The notes under the pieces are model-generated. The model saw only the letters and a program-made list of their open reading frames with translations. It did no database searches and was not told the DNA's origin. DNA of 64,000 nt from DATARH01 sp963773625. GTDB lineage: Bacteria > Pseudomonadota > Alphaproteobacteria > ATCC43930 > CGMCC-115725. Shown in pieces: positions 13,203 to 24,404 of the stretch; position 1 is the stretch's first letter, and each line of letters opens with the position of its first letter. The DNA lies in NCBI GenBank assembly GCA_963773625.1, contig CAVZCJ010000015.1, positions 343,528 through 407,527 on the forward strand. The letters are read 5' to 3'. The translations under genes were made by a program, and so were the position numbers.

Positions 13203-14181
13203 CCGTCGGCACGGCTCGCCGTGGACCGGCCTTGGCGCGGTGATCGCCAAGGAAACGGCCGATCACCTGGGCAGCGTCCGCATGATCGTGATCGAGGTGC
13301 TGGTTTTCCTCACCGCGCTCGGCACGGCTTTTTTCGCGATCCGCACGATCCGCGACGACGATCGGCGAAAGCCCGTTCCTGTTTCTGCGCCTGATGACCA
13401 TGTCGCCGCCGCTCAGCCAGAACAGCGAGACCACGCTGCCGTCGTTCATCGCGCTGCTCGGCTTTCTGATCCCGCTGGTCGCGATCGGCCTCGCCTTCGA
13501 CATGATCAACGGCGAGTTCAACCGCCGCACCCTGAGCCGCATTCTGGCGCAGCCGATCTATCGCGACGCGCTGCTGCTCGGCAAATTTCTCGCCGGGCTG
13601 CTGGCGTTGACGATCGGGTTGATCTCGCTGTGGCTGTTGATGCTCGGCCTGGGATTGCTGCTGCTTGGGCTGCCGCCGAGCACCGAGGAGATGGTGCGGA
13701 TGATCGGCTTCCTCGTCGCGACCATCGCCTATGGCGGGGTTTGGCTGGCGCTGGCGCTGCTGTTTTCGGTGCTCTTCCGCTCCCCGGCGACGGCGGTGCT
13801 CATCGCGCTCGGCACCTGGCTGGTGTTTGCGCTGTTCTGGTCGTCCTTCATCACCGATATTCTGGCATCGCTGATCTCGGGCCCGCCCGAAGGAGTTCTG
13901 GGGCCCCGCCTCGCTTATCTCCACACCGAGCAGATCATCGACCGGCTATCGCCCAACACGCTTTACGCCGAGATCGCGCTCGCCTTGTTGCAGCCGGCGA
14001 CGCGCGCGCTGGGCCCGGTGCTGATCAGCCAGCTGCAGGGCGCAATTGCTTGGCGCGCCCTTGCCGGTGACGCCAGAGCTTCGTCCTGATTTGGCCGCAG
14101 CTCACCGGGCTGTTCGCCGGCATGATCGTGATTTTCGCTATTGCCTATATCTTTTTCCAGCGGCAGGAGATTCGGGCGTAA
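13189..14181 (+). CDS. ABC-2/NosY-like permease (three frameshifts)
   Basis: Integral membrane subunit of the transporter encoded by the two preceding genes. Repaired, it is about 330 residues with six hydrophobic helices, among them IVIEVLVFLTALGTAFFAI, LLGFLIPLVAIGLAF and the last helix LFAGMIVIFAIAYIFF, and the ABC-2 segment INGEFNRRTLSRILAQPIYR. Single-base insertions at about 13361, 14050 and 14073 break the frame; the literal stop at 14089 would remove the final helix, and correction extends the protein to QRQEIRA at 14181. The NosFY-like pairing with a NEW3 protein is my inference; the substrate cannot be told. Confidence 0.82.
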
Positions 14182-14264
14182 CGGCCCGCGCTCTTTTCGC
14201 CGCATGCGCGCTAGCGCGCGCGGCATCGCAATCGCGACTGGGGCTATCTGGTAAACTGTCGTCA

Positions 14265-15950
14265 ATGCTGCTCGGCGCTGACCATCCGGGACGTCGTGCT
14301 GATCGACCGTCTCGCCCTGGCCTTTCGGCCGGGGCTGTGCGTGCTGACCGGCGAGACCGGCGCCGGAAAGTCGATCCTGCTCGATGCGCTGGGCCTGGCG
14401 CTCGGCCGCCGCGCCGACGCGGCGCTGGTGCGGCCCGGCGCCGAGCAGGCCGTGGTCAGCGCCGAGTTCGTCGTCGATCCGCGCGCATCCCGGCCGCGGC
14501 GATTCTCGCCGCGGCGGGGATCGCCCCCGATCTTGGCGGCGCGGTGATCCTGCGCCGCATCCTCGGCGCCGACGGGCGCAGCCGCGCCTTCGTCAATGAC
14601 GAGCCGGCAAGCATTTCGCTGCTGCGCGAGCTCGGCGACAGCCTCGTCGAGATCCAGGGTCAGGGCGAGCAGCACGGGCTGTTCGATCCCGGCGACCCAT
14701 CGCGCAGCTGCTCGACGCGCTTGTCGGGCGGCGACACGGCGGGCTTGTCGGATGCCTGGCGGGCCTGGCGCGAGGCGCGCGAGCGGGCGGCCGAGGCGGC
14801 GCGGCTGCTCGCCGCCGGGCGCGCCGAGGAAGATTTGCTGCGCCACGAGCACGCCGAGCTCGACGCGCTGTCGCCCGAGGCGGATGAGGAAGACCGCCTG
14901 GTCGCCCGCCGCGTGCTGTTGCAGAACGCCGAGCGGCTCGGCGAAACGATCGGCGAGGCGATCGGCGAGATCGATGGCGAGGGCGGTGCGCTGGCGGCGC
15001 TGGCCCGCGCCCTGCGCCGGCTGACCCGCGCCGCCGACCGCGCCCAGGGTCTGCTCGACGGCGCGGTCGCCGCCGCCGAGCGCGCCGCCGCGGAAACCGA
15101 GGAGGCGCTGGCCGCGCTCACCGGCGCCGCGCGCGCGCTGGAGCTCGATCCCGGTGAGCTCGAGCGGGTCGAGGAGCGGCTGTTCGCGCTGCGCGCGCTC
15201 GCCCGCAAGCACAATCGATCGCGCGTCGCCGATCTGCCGCTGCTGCGCGACCGGCTCGCCGAGCGGCTCGCCGCGATCGACGCCGGCGCCGAGGATGCCG
15301 GTCGCTGGGAGCGCCAGGCCGCCGCGCGGCGCGAGGCGTTCATCGCCGCCGCCGCTGGCGTCACCAAGGCGCGCGAGCGCGCCGCCAAGAAGCTCGACGC
15401 CGCCGTCGCCGCCGAGCTGAAGCCGCTGCGCCTCGACAAGGCGCGCTTCCGCACCGTTCTGACCCCGCTCGCGCGAGGCGGAATGGGGCGAGCACGGCTG
15501 CGAGCGCGTCCATTTCGAGGTCGCGACCAATCCCGGCGCGCCGTTCGGGCCGCTTGGCGCGCATCGCCTCGGGCGGCGAGCTGTCGCGCTTCATGCTGGC
15601 GCTGAAGCTGGTGCTGGCGGGCGTGTCGTCGGTGCCGACGCTGATCTTCGACGAGGTCGATAGCGGCATCGGCGGCGCGGTCGCCGCGGCGGTCGGCGAG
15701 CGGCTGCAGCGCCTCGGCGCCAGTCTGCAGGTCCTGGTCGTCACCCATTCGCCGCAGGTCGCGGCGCGCGGCGCGCATCACTGGCGGGTGGCCAAGCTCG
15801 AAGCGCAGAAGAGCGCGATCACCCGCGTCGAGGAGCTCGACCCCGACACGCGGCAGGAGGAGATCGCCCGCATGCTGTCCGGCTCGACGATCACCGCCGA
15901 GGCGCGCGCCGCCGCGGCGAGCCTGATCGCCGGAGCACGCGGCCGCATGA
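14265..15950 (+). CDS. recN: RecN, SMC-like DNA repair ATPase (about nine frameshifts)
   Basis: SMC-family ATPase acting in double-strand break repair. Fragments in all three frames together give a complete RecN: MLLALTIRDVVLIDRLAL, Walker A TGETGAGKSILLDALG, VEIQGQGEQHGLFDP, a long Ala/Arg/Glu-rich coiled coil, SGGELSRFMLALKL signature, Walker B LIFDEVDSGIGG, and VVTHSPQVAA. Insertions lie near 14273, 14484, 14495, 14690, 14703, 14742, 15477, 15563 and 15932. The last one hides the true stop, a TGA at 15948-15950 that overlaps the ligA ATG. This is the most heavily damaged core gene, yet no domain is missing. Confidence 0.88.
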
Positions 15951-18046
15951 TCGCCGTCGAGAAGCTCACCGAAGAGGAAGCCGCGCGCCGAGCTCGAACA
16001 GCTCGCCGCCGAGATCCTGCATCACGACCGGCTCTACTACACCAGCGACGCGCCCGAGATCAGCGACGCCGAATACGACGAGCTGCGCCGCCGCAACGCA
16101 GCGATCGAGGCGCGCTTTCCCGAGCTGATCCGCGCCGACAGCCCGTCGCGCCGGATCGGCGCCGCGCCGTCGACCGGCTTCGCCAAGGTGACGCATGCGG
16201 TGCCGATGCTGTCGCTGGAAAACGCCTTCGACGAGCAGGACGTGCGCGACTTCTTCGCCGGCATCCGCAATTTCTTCCGCCGGCCCGAGGATGTCGCGCG
16301 GGTCGCCGAGGACGCGATCGAGGTCATGGCCGAGCCGAAGATCGACGGGTTGTCGGCGGCGCTGCGCTACGAACACGGCCGGCTGGTGCTCGGCGCGACC
16401 CGCGGCGACGGCGATCACCGGGGAGGATGTGACCGCCAACATCCGTACATTACACAGCGTGCCGAAGCAGCTCGCCGGCAAGGGGTGGCCCGACATTATC
16501 GAGGTGCGCGGCGAGGTCTACATGGAGCGCGAGGGGTTCTTCGCCGTCAACGCCGAGCGCGAGGCCGCCGGCGAGCCGGTTTTCGCCAATCCGCGCAACG
16601 TCGCGGCGGGCTCGCTGCGCCAGCTCGACCCGGCGATCACCGCGCGCCGGCCGCTCAAATTCTTCGCCTATGCCTGGGGCGAGGCGAGCGCGCCGTTTGC
16701 CCGCACCCACGCCGAGGCGCTCGGCGCATTTCCGTGACTGGGGTTTCACGGTCAACCCGCGCTCGCGGCTGTGCCACGGGGTCGACGAGGTACTGGCGGC
16801 CTACCATGAGATCGCCGCCGACCGCGCCGAGCTGCCCTACGACATCGACGGCGTCGTCTACAAGGTCAACGATCTCGGATCTGCAGCAGCGGCTCGGCAT
16901 GGTCAGCCGCGCGCCGCGCTGGGCGCTCGCGCATAAATTCCCGGCGCAGCAGGCGCAGACCGTGCTCAACGACATCATCATCCAGGTCGGCCGCCAGGGG
17001 TCGCTGACCCCGGTCGCGGTGCTGGAGCCGATCACCGTCGGCGGCGTCGTGGTGCAGCGCGCCACGCTGCACAACGAGGACGAGATCGCGCGCAAGGATG
17101 TGCGCATCGGCGATACCGTCATCGTTCAGCGCGCCGGCGACGTCATCCCGCAGATCGTCGGCAGTTGTCCCCGAGCGCCGGCCAAAAGGCGCCAAACCCT
17201 ACGAATTCCCGGATCACTGCCCGATTTGCGGCAGCCTCGCGGTGCGCGAGCCCGGCATCGTCGCGCGGCGCTGCACCGGCGGCCTTATCTGCGCCGCGCA
17301 GGCGGTCGAGCGGCTGCGGCATTTCGTGTCGCGCGACTGCTTCGACATCGAGGGCATGGGCGCCAAGCACATCGCCGAGTTCTGGGAAGACGGGCTGATC
17401 CGCGGACCGGGCGACATCTTCCGGCTGACTGCGGACAAGATCATCGGGCGCGAGGGCTGGGGCGAGGTCAGCGCCAACAAGCTGATCGCGGCGATCGGCG
17501 AGCGGCGGCGGATATCGCTCGACCGCTTTATCAACGCGCTCGGCATCCCCCAGGTCGGCCAGGCGACGGCGCGGCTCTTGGCGCGGCACTACCGCTCGCT
17601 CGACAATTTGCGGCGCGAGATGCAGCAGCCGGACCAGGAGGCCGCCCATGCGAGCCTGCTCGACGTGCACGGGATCGGCGGCGACATGGCGGCCGACATC
17701 CTCGGCTTCTTCGCCGAGCCGCATAACCGCGACCTGCTCGACGATCTGGCCGGACAGGTCACGGTGCTCGATTACGAGGCGCCGGCGCGCGCCGCGGCCT
17801 CGCCGCTCGCCGGCAAGACGATCGTCTTCACCGGCGGGCTCGAATCGATGAGCCGGTCGGAGGCGAAGGCTCGCGCCGAGGCGCTGGGCGCGAATGTCGC
17901 GAGCTCGGTCTCGGCCAAGACCGAATTTCGTCGTTATCGGCGCCGACGCCGGATCGAAAGCGGCCAAGGCCGCCGCGCTCGGCGTGACGACGCTCGACGA
18001 GGCGGAATGGCTAAAGCTCGCCGGGCTCGGCGAGGCCGTGCATTGA
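15947..18046 (+). CDS. ligA: LigA, NAD-dependent DNA ligase (about six frameshifts)
   Basis: Seals nicks in replication and repair using NAD+. The parts in order are: Ia domain (RLYYTSDAPEISDAEYDELR), adenylation site MAEPKIDGLSAALRYE with nucleophile Lys, GEVYMEREGFFAVN, NPRNVAAGSLRQLD, OB-fold region, four-cysteine zinc finger (CPICGS and later Cys residues), HhH repeats ending LLDVHGIGGDMAADILGF, and a C-terminal BRCT domain (TIVFTGGLESMSRSEAKARAEALGA). Single-base insertions near 15989, 16413, 16731, 16878, 17160 and 17926 break it up. The repaired gene encodes about 697 residues, normal for LigA. Its ATG overlaps the recN stop by four bases. As ligA is normally essential, errors in the sequence are the best explanation. 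Confidence 0.92.
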
Positions 18047-18078
18047 GCTCGGCCAGGGAAGCGAGGGGATAACGCAGC

Positions 18079-19095
18079 GTGGCGGTCACCGAGGCATTTG
18101 ATCTGCTCGGTATTTCGATCGGCGATATTCGACCGGTCGAAGACGACCGCTTTGATTCGGTCAGGATCGTCATCGACCGTAACCCGAAGATCGCCGCCGA
18201 CCTTCCCGAGCCGGCGTTCTCATTGGCGCCGGTTTTAGTCGAATTCGACGAGCCGGCCCGGCTCGACCCCAAACGTATCGGGCTCACCTGGGAAATACCG
18301 GCGCCGGTTCGCAAGGGATTGCGGCCGCTCTCCCCGGTCGGCGCGTTGCTGCTACATCTGCTGCCGTTTCTGCTGCTCGTCACCTGGCCGACCACGGCCA
18401 ATGAGGGGCCGGCGCTGGTCCCGATACAGCTGGTGATCCAGGAGCCGCCGCCTCCGCCGCCGGCACCGGCGCCTGAGGCGCCCCAGCCGTCCAAGCCGCC
18501 CGATCCGGGAAAGCTTGCCTCGGAAGACATGGGCGATATCAACCCAAAGATGGTTGGCAAGGCCGCCGATCCTGCACAGCCGGCTTCCGCGCCGAAACCG
18601 CCGGAGCCGACCGAGGCGCAAACCGCCGCTGCGGCGATCCCCGCACCCGTTCCGCCGCCTCCACCGCCAAAGCCGGTGCCGCCCAAGGAGCGCCCGGCGG
18701 TGCAGTTGCCCAAGGCAAGCACCGCCGCACCTGTCAAGCCGCCCGATCCGCAGGAGGCTGCGCGCGCGGCCAAGTATTCGGGCCCCACGGCGAGCCGCGA
18801 TGAATACCTCGCCTATCTGGTGACCTTGACGAGGCAGCATCTCGATTTGCTGCCGATGTCGGTGGTCGGGACCAGGCGCGGCGAGACGATGATCTCGGTT
18901 GCCGTGCAATTGGATGGGACGATCTCGCACATCAGCATCGCCCGCCCCTCCGCCTATCCAGACATCGATAAGCGGATTGCGGCGATGGTCGCCGCGGTGC
19001 AGAAATTCCCGCCCGTGCCGCAATGGTTCCAGGGTAACACGCTCGAACTGCAGCTGCGGATGCGCTTCCCCGACGCGATCGAGCGGGAAAACTGA
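18079..19095 (+). CDS. TonB-like energy-transducer family protein, copy 1
   Basis: A 338-residue protein with an unusual cytoplasmic N-terminal region of about 95 residues, then one membrane helix (GALLLHLLPFLLLVTW), a long Pro-rich stretch (PPPPPPAPAPEAPQPSKPP and similar) spanning the periplasm, and a C-terminal TonB-like domain (GTRRGETMISVAVQLDG ... FPPVPQWFQG). Classical TonB has only a short cytoplasmic tail, so the leader is odd. No ExbB/ExbD or TonB-dependent receptor is nearby. A GTG start at 18079 follows GCGAGGGGATAA. A paralogue follows three bases downstream. TonB or TolA-like roles are possible; I call it by architecture only. Confidence 0.78.
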   Translation: MAVTEAFDLLGISIGDIRPVEDDRFDSVRIVIDRNPKIAADLPEPAFSLAPVLVEFDEPARLDPKRIGLTWEIPAPVRKGLRPLSPVGALLLHLLPFLLLVTWPTTANEGPALVPIQLVIQEPPPPPPAPAPEAPQPSKPPDPGKLASEDMGDINPKMVGKAADPAQPASAPKPPEPTEAQTAAAAIPAPVPPPPPPKPVPPKERPAVQLPKASTAAPVKPPDPQEAARAAKYSGPTASRDEYLAYLVTLTRQHLDLLPMSVVGTRRGETMISVAVQLDGTISHISIARPSAYPDIDKRIAAMVAAVQKFPPVPQWFQGNTLELQLRMRFPDAIEREN

Positions 19096-19100
19096 CCGTG

Positions 19101-20169
19101 ATGTCGGCGCCGACCTTGCTCGTCCGCACCGAGCCCACGATCAGCGACCGCATCACCGCGCGGCTGACCGACGTTCTCGAAACGATCAATCTCGGCTTCG
19201 AGGCGCGGGAGCTTCCCGATGACGGGCGGCACGAGCCGCCGGCGGCGTCGACCGCGCGCCGCATCGATGTCGCCGAGGTCGCGCACCTGGACCCGGAACG
19301 CGCGAACTTCATTCCCGCCCCTGAGCCGCCCCGGCGCCGGGTGTTGGGCGGGCCGGTCGGCTCGCTGCTGCTCCATCTCTTGCCGCTGCTGGCCCTGGTG
19401 ACCTGGCTGCGGCCTCCGCTCGAAATCCCGCCGCCGATACCGATCCAGCTGGTGGTGGAGCAACCGCCGCCCCCACCACCTGCGCCGACGCCGGCGCCGC
19501 CTAAGCCCAAGGCCGAACCGAAGCCGCCGCCGGGTCTGCGCGCCTCGGAAGACATGGGCGAGGTCGGGCCGCCCAAGCCCGAAAAGGGTACCGAAACCGA
19601 GCCGCCGGCCCAGGGCGCCCCGCCGCCGCCGGCCGCCCCGGCTCCAGAGACCAAGCCCGCCGATGCGTCGCCCGAGCCACCGCCCGCGCCCACCCAGGTC
19701 GCGGCGGCGTTGCCGCCGCCTCCGCCGGCGCCGCCCAAGCCGGCGCCGCCGAAGAAGGAGGCGGCGATGCGCTTGCCAAAGCCGGACGGTTTGTCGCTGC
19801 CGCTTCCGATCTACCCGAACCAGCACACGGCGGCCACGCGTTCGGGGAAGGTTCCCGGGCCCGATGCCACCCGCGACGAATATTGCGCCTATGCCCTGAC
19901 CTTGACCCTGAAGCACATGGATCTGCTGCCGCGTTCGCTGGTGGCCGCGCGCCATGGCGATACCGCCGTGGCGATCGTTCTGCGCTCCGACGGGTCGATC
20001 AACAGCGTCAGGGTGCTGCGCGGTTCGAACTATGAGGATATCGATGAAAAGGTCGTGCAGATGGTCTGGGCGGTCGGCCGGTTTCCGCCGTTGCCGGCCT
20101 GGGTTCCGGGGCCGCAGCGCGGAATTCACCTTCCACCTGCACTTTCCCAACTCGGTAGAGCCTCAGTAG
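19101..20169 (+). CDS. TonB-like energy-transducer family protein, copy 2 (one frameshift at 3' end)
   Basis: Paralogue of the preceding gene with the same layout: about 85 cytoplasmic residues, helix GSLLLHLLPLLALVTW, a Pro/Ala/Lys-rich periplasmic spacer, the shared motif RASEDMGEVGPPKP, and a C-terminal TonB-like domain including TRDEYCAYALTLTLKHMDLLP and VRVLRGSNYEDIDEKVVQMV. An extra G near 20113 changes the end; removing it gives EFTFHLHFPNSVEPQ and the stop at 20169. I use ATG 19101; a GTG lies one codon upstream. Tandem placement, a few bases apart, suggests co-transcription and perhaps heteromer formation, which is inference. Confidence 0.76.
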
Positions 20170-20257
20170 AGCGATAGCGGCCGCGCCTGAGCGCCTTCAC
20201 TTCAAGCTCCCGCTGCGCCACACTGCCGTCTCGGCATCTCCAACCCCGGAGCGAACA

Positions 20258-21907
20258 GTGGCCAACCGCGTCGACCCGATCGTCGTCTCGGTGATCCAGC
20301 ATCGCCTGCTGGCGATCGTCGAGGAGATGGGCGAGGCGATGCTGCGCACCGCCTATTCGCAGATCCTCAATTCGAGCCGCGATTTTTCGACCGCGATCTG
20401 CGACCTGGGCGGCCGGCTGATCGCCCAGGCCGAGCACGTGCCGATCCATGTCGGCGCGCTGCCCTTCGCCGCCCGCGCGGTGACCGAGTTCTTCGGCGAC
20501 GACATCCATCCGGGCGATGTGTTCCTGCTCAACGATCCCTATCACGGCGGCAACCACCTGCCCGATCTGACCGCGTTCGTGCCGGTCTTCGCCGGCGACA
20601 AGCCGCGCTTCTGGTCGATCAACCGCGCGCATCAAAGCGATATCGGCGGCGCGACGCATGGCGCCTACAACGCCAGCGCCACCGATATCTGGCAGGAGGG
20701 CATCCGCATCACGCCCTTGAAGCTCTACGACCGCGGCGAGATGCGCCGCGACGTCATGGAGATGATCGCGACCAACGTGCGCCATCCGCGCGATTTTCGC
20801 GGCGATCTCGCGGCGATGATCGGCTCGGCCCATGTCGGCGAGCGGCGGGTGCTGGCGCTCGCCGACGAGTTCGGCTGGGAGGTGACCGACGCGGCGATCG
20901 AGGCGGTGCTCGACGGCGCCGAACGGCAGACCCGCGCGGTGATCGCCGAGTGGAAGGACGGGGTCTATTTCGGCGAGGCGCTGCTCGATGATGACGGTCG
21001 CGGCAACAACGACATCCACATCCGCGCCACCGTCACCAAGGAGGGCAGCGACCTCACGATCGACCTGTCGGACTCGCACGACGCAGGTCGCGAGCTTCGT
21101 CAACTCCTCCTACCCGAACATGTATTCGGCGGTGGTCGTCGCGCTCAGCTACCTGATCGACCCGCACACGCCGAAGAACGACGGCACCTTCCGCCCGATC
21201 AGGATCATCGCCCAGCAGGGCACCGTGGTGTGGGCCAGGCCCGGCGCGCCGGTGACGCTTGCCACCAATCATTGCGCGCAGGAGATCATCGAGGCGATCG
21301 TCAAGGCGCTGGCGCCGGCCTGCCCCGAGCGCGCGATGGCCGGCTGGGGCCGCCGCTTCCGCATCGCGATCCAGGGCAAGGACCCGCGCAACAACCGCCC
21401 GTTCATCTGGCACTTCTTCCAGGCGCGGCCGGGCGGCGGCGCATCCTCTGCCGGCGACGGCTGGCCCGGCGGCGGCGAATGGCAGGCGGCGGGCGGCATC
21501 AAGTTCGGCAGCCTCGAAGTCACCGAGGTGCGTTTTCCGCTGTTCTTCAAGCGCCACGAATTCCGGCCCGATTCCGGGCGGCGACGGGCAGTATCGCGGC
21601 GGTCCGGGCGGCATCGTCGAGATGGTCGTCGAGACCGTGGAGCCGGCGCTCGCCAACACCGCCGGCGACGGCGTGGTTCACGGCGCCTGCGGCATCCTCG
21701 GCGGCGAGGACGGCGCGCCGCACCGCTACATGCTCTATTCCGGCAATCGCGAGCCGCGCCCGATCAAGACCAAGGAGACCGGGCTGGTGATCAATCCCGG
21801 CGACCGGCTGGTGCTCGAATCCGGCGGCGGCGGCGGCTACGGCGACCCGGCGCTGCGCCGCGATGAGGACAAGGCTCGCGACGTCGAAATCTGGCTTCGT
21901 GCGCTGA
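20258..21907 (+). CDS. HyuB-type hydantoinase/oxoprolinase subunit B (three frameshifts)
   Basis: Subunit B of the ATP-dependent hydantoinase / 5-oxoprolinase / acetophenone carboxylase family. It opens with VDPIVVSVIQHRLLAIVEEMGEAMLRTAYS and carries the family motifs SSRDFSTAICD, HVPIHVGALP, FLLNDPYHGGNHLPD, SIGGATH-like SDIGGATHG, and the C-terminal ESGGGGGYGDPALR. Insertions near 21083, 21577 and 21888 break the frame; the last hides the true stop. Repaired, it ends DVESGFVR with a TGA at 21905-21907 that overlaps the hyuA ATG. Length about 548 residues, normal for the family. The substrate cannot be deduced from sequence. Start GTG 20258 is the first in-frame start before the conserved block. 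Confidence 0.9.
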
Positions 21908-23951
21908 TGTACCGCATCGGCATCGATGTCGGCGGCACCTTTACCGATCTCGTCGCGGTCGACGCGGGCGGCGAGGCGACGCTGGCCAAGGTGCCGTCGA
22001 CGCCGGATGACCCATCGCTCGGCGTGCTCGACGGCCTCGCCGCGCTGGCGGCGAAGCTCGGCCGCGATCGTGCCGCGCTGCTCGGCGATACCGAGCGCAT
22101 CGTCCACGGCACCACGGTCGCGACCAACGCGCTGCTCGAACTGAAGGGCGCGCGCACCGGCCTGCTCACCACCGAGGGCCACCGCGACGTCGTCGAGATG
22201 CGCGAGGGGCTCAAGGACGACCGCTACAATCTGCGCGTGCCGCCGCCCGAGCAGCTGGTGCCCCGCCATCTGCGCCTCGGGGTGCGCGAGCGGCTGCGCG
22301 CCGACGGTCGGATCGAGGTGCCGCTCGATCCCGTGTCTCTTTCCGAGGCCATCGATGAGTTGAAGCGGGCCCGGGTCGAGTCGGTCGCGGTGTGTTATTT
22401 CCACGCCTGGCGCGACCCCAAGCATGAGCGGGCTACCGCCGAGGCGCTGGCCCGCGCACTGCCCGATGCCTATGTCTCGCTGTCGTCCGACGGTGCTGCC
22501 GCAGATCAAGGAGTTCGAGCGGGTCTCGACGACGATCGTCAACGCCTATGTCGGGCCGGTGCTGTCGCGCTATTTGGCGCGGCTGGAGGCGCGGCTCGGC
22601 GAGGCCGGGTATCGCGGCCCGACCCTGGTGATCCAGTCGCATGGCGGGGTCGCGCCGATCGCCGAGGCCGGCCGGCTCGCGGCCGGCGGGGTGCTGTCCG
22701 GCCCCGCCGGCGGCGTTGCCGGCAGCGTCCACGCGGCGCGGCTCACCGGCCAGAAGAACCTGATCCCGTTCGACATGGGCGGCACCAGCACCGATATCTG
22801 CCTGGTGGTCGACGGCGAGGCGGCGCTGGTCGCCGACCGCAAGATCGGCGGCCACAAGATCGCTCTCAACAGCCTCGATATCGCCAGCATCGGCGCGGGC
22901 GGCGGCTCGATCGCGCGGGTCGATGCCGGCGGCATTCTCCATGTCGGGCCGGAAAGCGCCGGCGCGGTTCCCGGGCCCGCCTGCTATGGCCAGGGCGGCA
23001 ACGCGGCCACCGTGACCGACGCCAATTTGGTGCTCGGCTATCTCGATCCCGAGCGGTTTCTCGGCGGCGCGCGCCGCCTCGACAAGGCGGCCGCCGAGGC
23101 GGCGGTCGACCGCATTGCCGCCCGGCTCGGCATCGCGCGCCTCGCGGCCGCGCACGGCATCCACCGCATCGTCAATACCAACATGGCCGAGGGCGTGCGG
23201 CTGGTCTCGGTGCGGCGCGGGGTCGATCCGCGCCGCTTCGCGCTGTTCTCGTTCGGCGGCGCGGCCGGGCTGCACGCGACCGACATCGCCCGCCAGCTCG
23301 GCCTCAAGCGGGTGATCGTGCCGCGCGTCGCCGCGGTGCTGTCGGCCTGGGGGATGCTGGCGACCGATCTGCGCTTCGAGGTGTCGAACAGCCATGTCGG
23401 CGACACCAGCGCGCTCGACGGCGGCGCGGTGATGCGGCTGTTCGACGCAGATGGAGGCCGAGGGCATGGCGCGGCTGCGCGCCTCGTTTGCCGGCCCGGC
23501 GTGCGCCAGCCGGTCGGTCGATATGCGCTATGGCGAGCAGGTCTTCGAAGATCGCCGTGCCGCTCGATGGCGTCGATTGGTCGGTCGCCGACCCGCTGCC
23601 GCAGATCGTCGAGCGCTTTCATCGCCGTCACGAGGCGCTCTACACCTATGCGATGCCCGAGCAGGAGAGCGTGCTGGTCAATGCTCGCGTCACGGTGTCG
23701 GGCGTGCTGGAGGAATTGCCCCAGGAGCCTCGCCTCGGCGGGACGTCATCGGCGCCGCCGCTGACGACGCGGCAGATTTATTTGGACGCAGGCTCGGTGG
23801 GCGCCGCGGTCTACGATTTCGAGGCGCTCGCGGCCGGTGCAACTCATCGTCGGTCCGGCGATTGTCGAGTTCGGCGACGACGACGGTCCTGCTCCGCCCA
23901 GGCGACAGCGCCACCGTCACCGAGCACGGGTGGCTGGACATCGCCGTCTAA
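21907..23951 (+). CDS. HyuA-type hydantoinase/oxoprolinase subunit A (five frameshifts)
   Basis: Subunit A, an ASKHA-fold ATPase that works with the HyuB partner just upstream. It begins YRIGIDVGGTFTDLVAVD (phosphate-1 loop), then HGTTVATNALLELKGARTGLL, VLPQIKEFERVSTTIVNAY, SHGGVAPIAEA, FDMGGTSTDICLV (second phosphate loop), GAVPGPACYGQGG, and SFGGAAGLHA. Single-base insertions near 22492, 23446, 23550, 23836 and 23873 break it; repaired it ends TVTEHGWLDIAV with about 679 residues, the expected length. A literal continuous frame from hyuB into hyuA is caused by the insertion at 21888 and does not indicate a gene fusion. Confidence 0.9.
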
Positions 23952-24173
23952 GCTTCAGGCGCCGGCTAGCGCATCGTCGGTCCATCAGGCGTCCGCATCG
24001 CCTTCAATCAATTGCGCGCCGCCCGACCTAAGGTTGCGCGACATTCCGCCTCGCCCACCCACCGATTCCCGCACGCCTCTTGCAAGTTGGGTCTCAGAGA
24101 TTATTTTTTAATGCTGGGAACGTTGAGTTTGGCGCGGTGTTGCGCGCCTGTTGCGATAAGGACGCATTTGGCA

Positions 24174-24404
24174 ATGGTCAGAATCCTGGGTACCTGTGCC
24201 GCCCTGGCGCTGATCGTCGTGTTGGCTTATCCGTTCGCCCGCGATGCCTATCATCGCTACGAAGTTGCCCGCCGGCTCGATCCGCAGGATCGGGCGGCGT
24301 TCCAGAATTGGAGCGGCGATCCGGCCTCGTTCATGCGCAGCCTCTACGAGCGCTGCGAGCTGATCAACGGCCGCAACGCGCCGGCCTGCGACGCCTACAG
24401 GTAA
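24174..24404 (+). CDS. Small single-helix membrane protein, unknown
   Basis: A 76-residue open frame starting at ATG 24174 with a purine-rich site (ATAAGGA) about ten bases upstream. One hydrophobic helix (ILGTCAALALIVVLAYPF) is followed by a charged segment ending ERCELINGRNAPACDAYR with two cysteines, which could form a disulphide if outside. I do not recognise the family. It ends directly beside the folP stop on the other strand, with no spacing, so the two genes converge. Coding is supported by good start context and sensible composition but not by known homology. Confidence 0.5.
   Translation: MVRILGTCAALALIVVLAYPFARDAYHRYEVARRLDPQDRAAFQNWSGDPASFMRSLYERCELINGRNAPACDAYR

Noticed and set aside
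14265..18046. Programmed frameshifting or pseudogenes in recN and ligA
   Set aside because: There are too many shift sites without a slippery motif, and the same pattern occurs in unrelated genes, so errors are likelier.
20258..23951. Fusion of hyuB and hyuA into one protein
   Set aside because: The join depends on a single inserted base near 21888; repair gives separate genes with the usual TGATG overlap.
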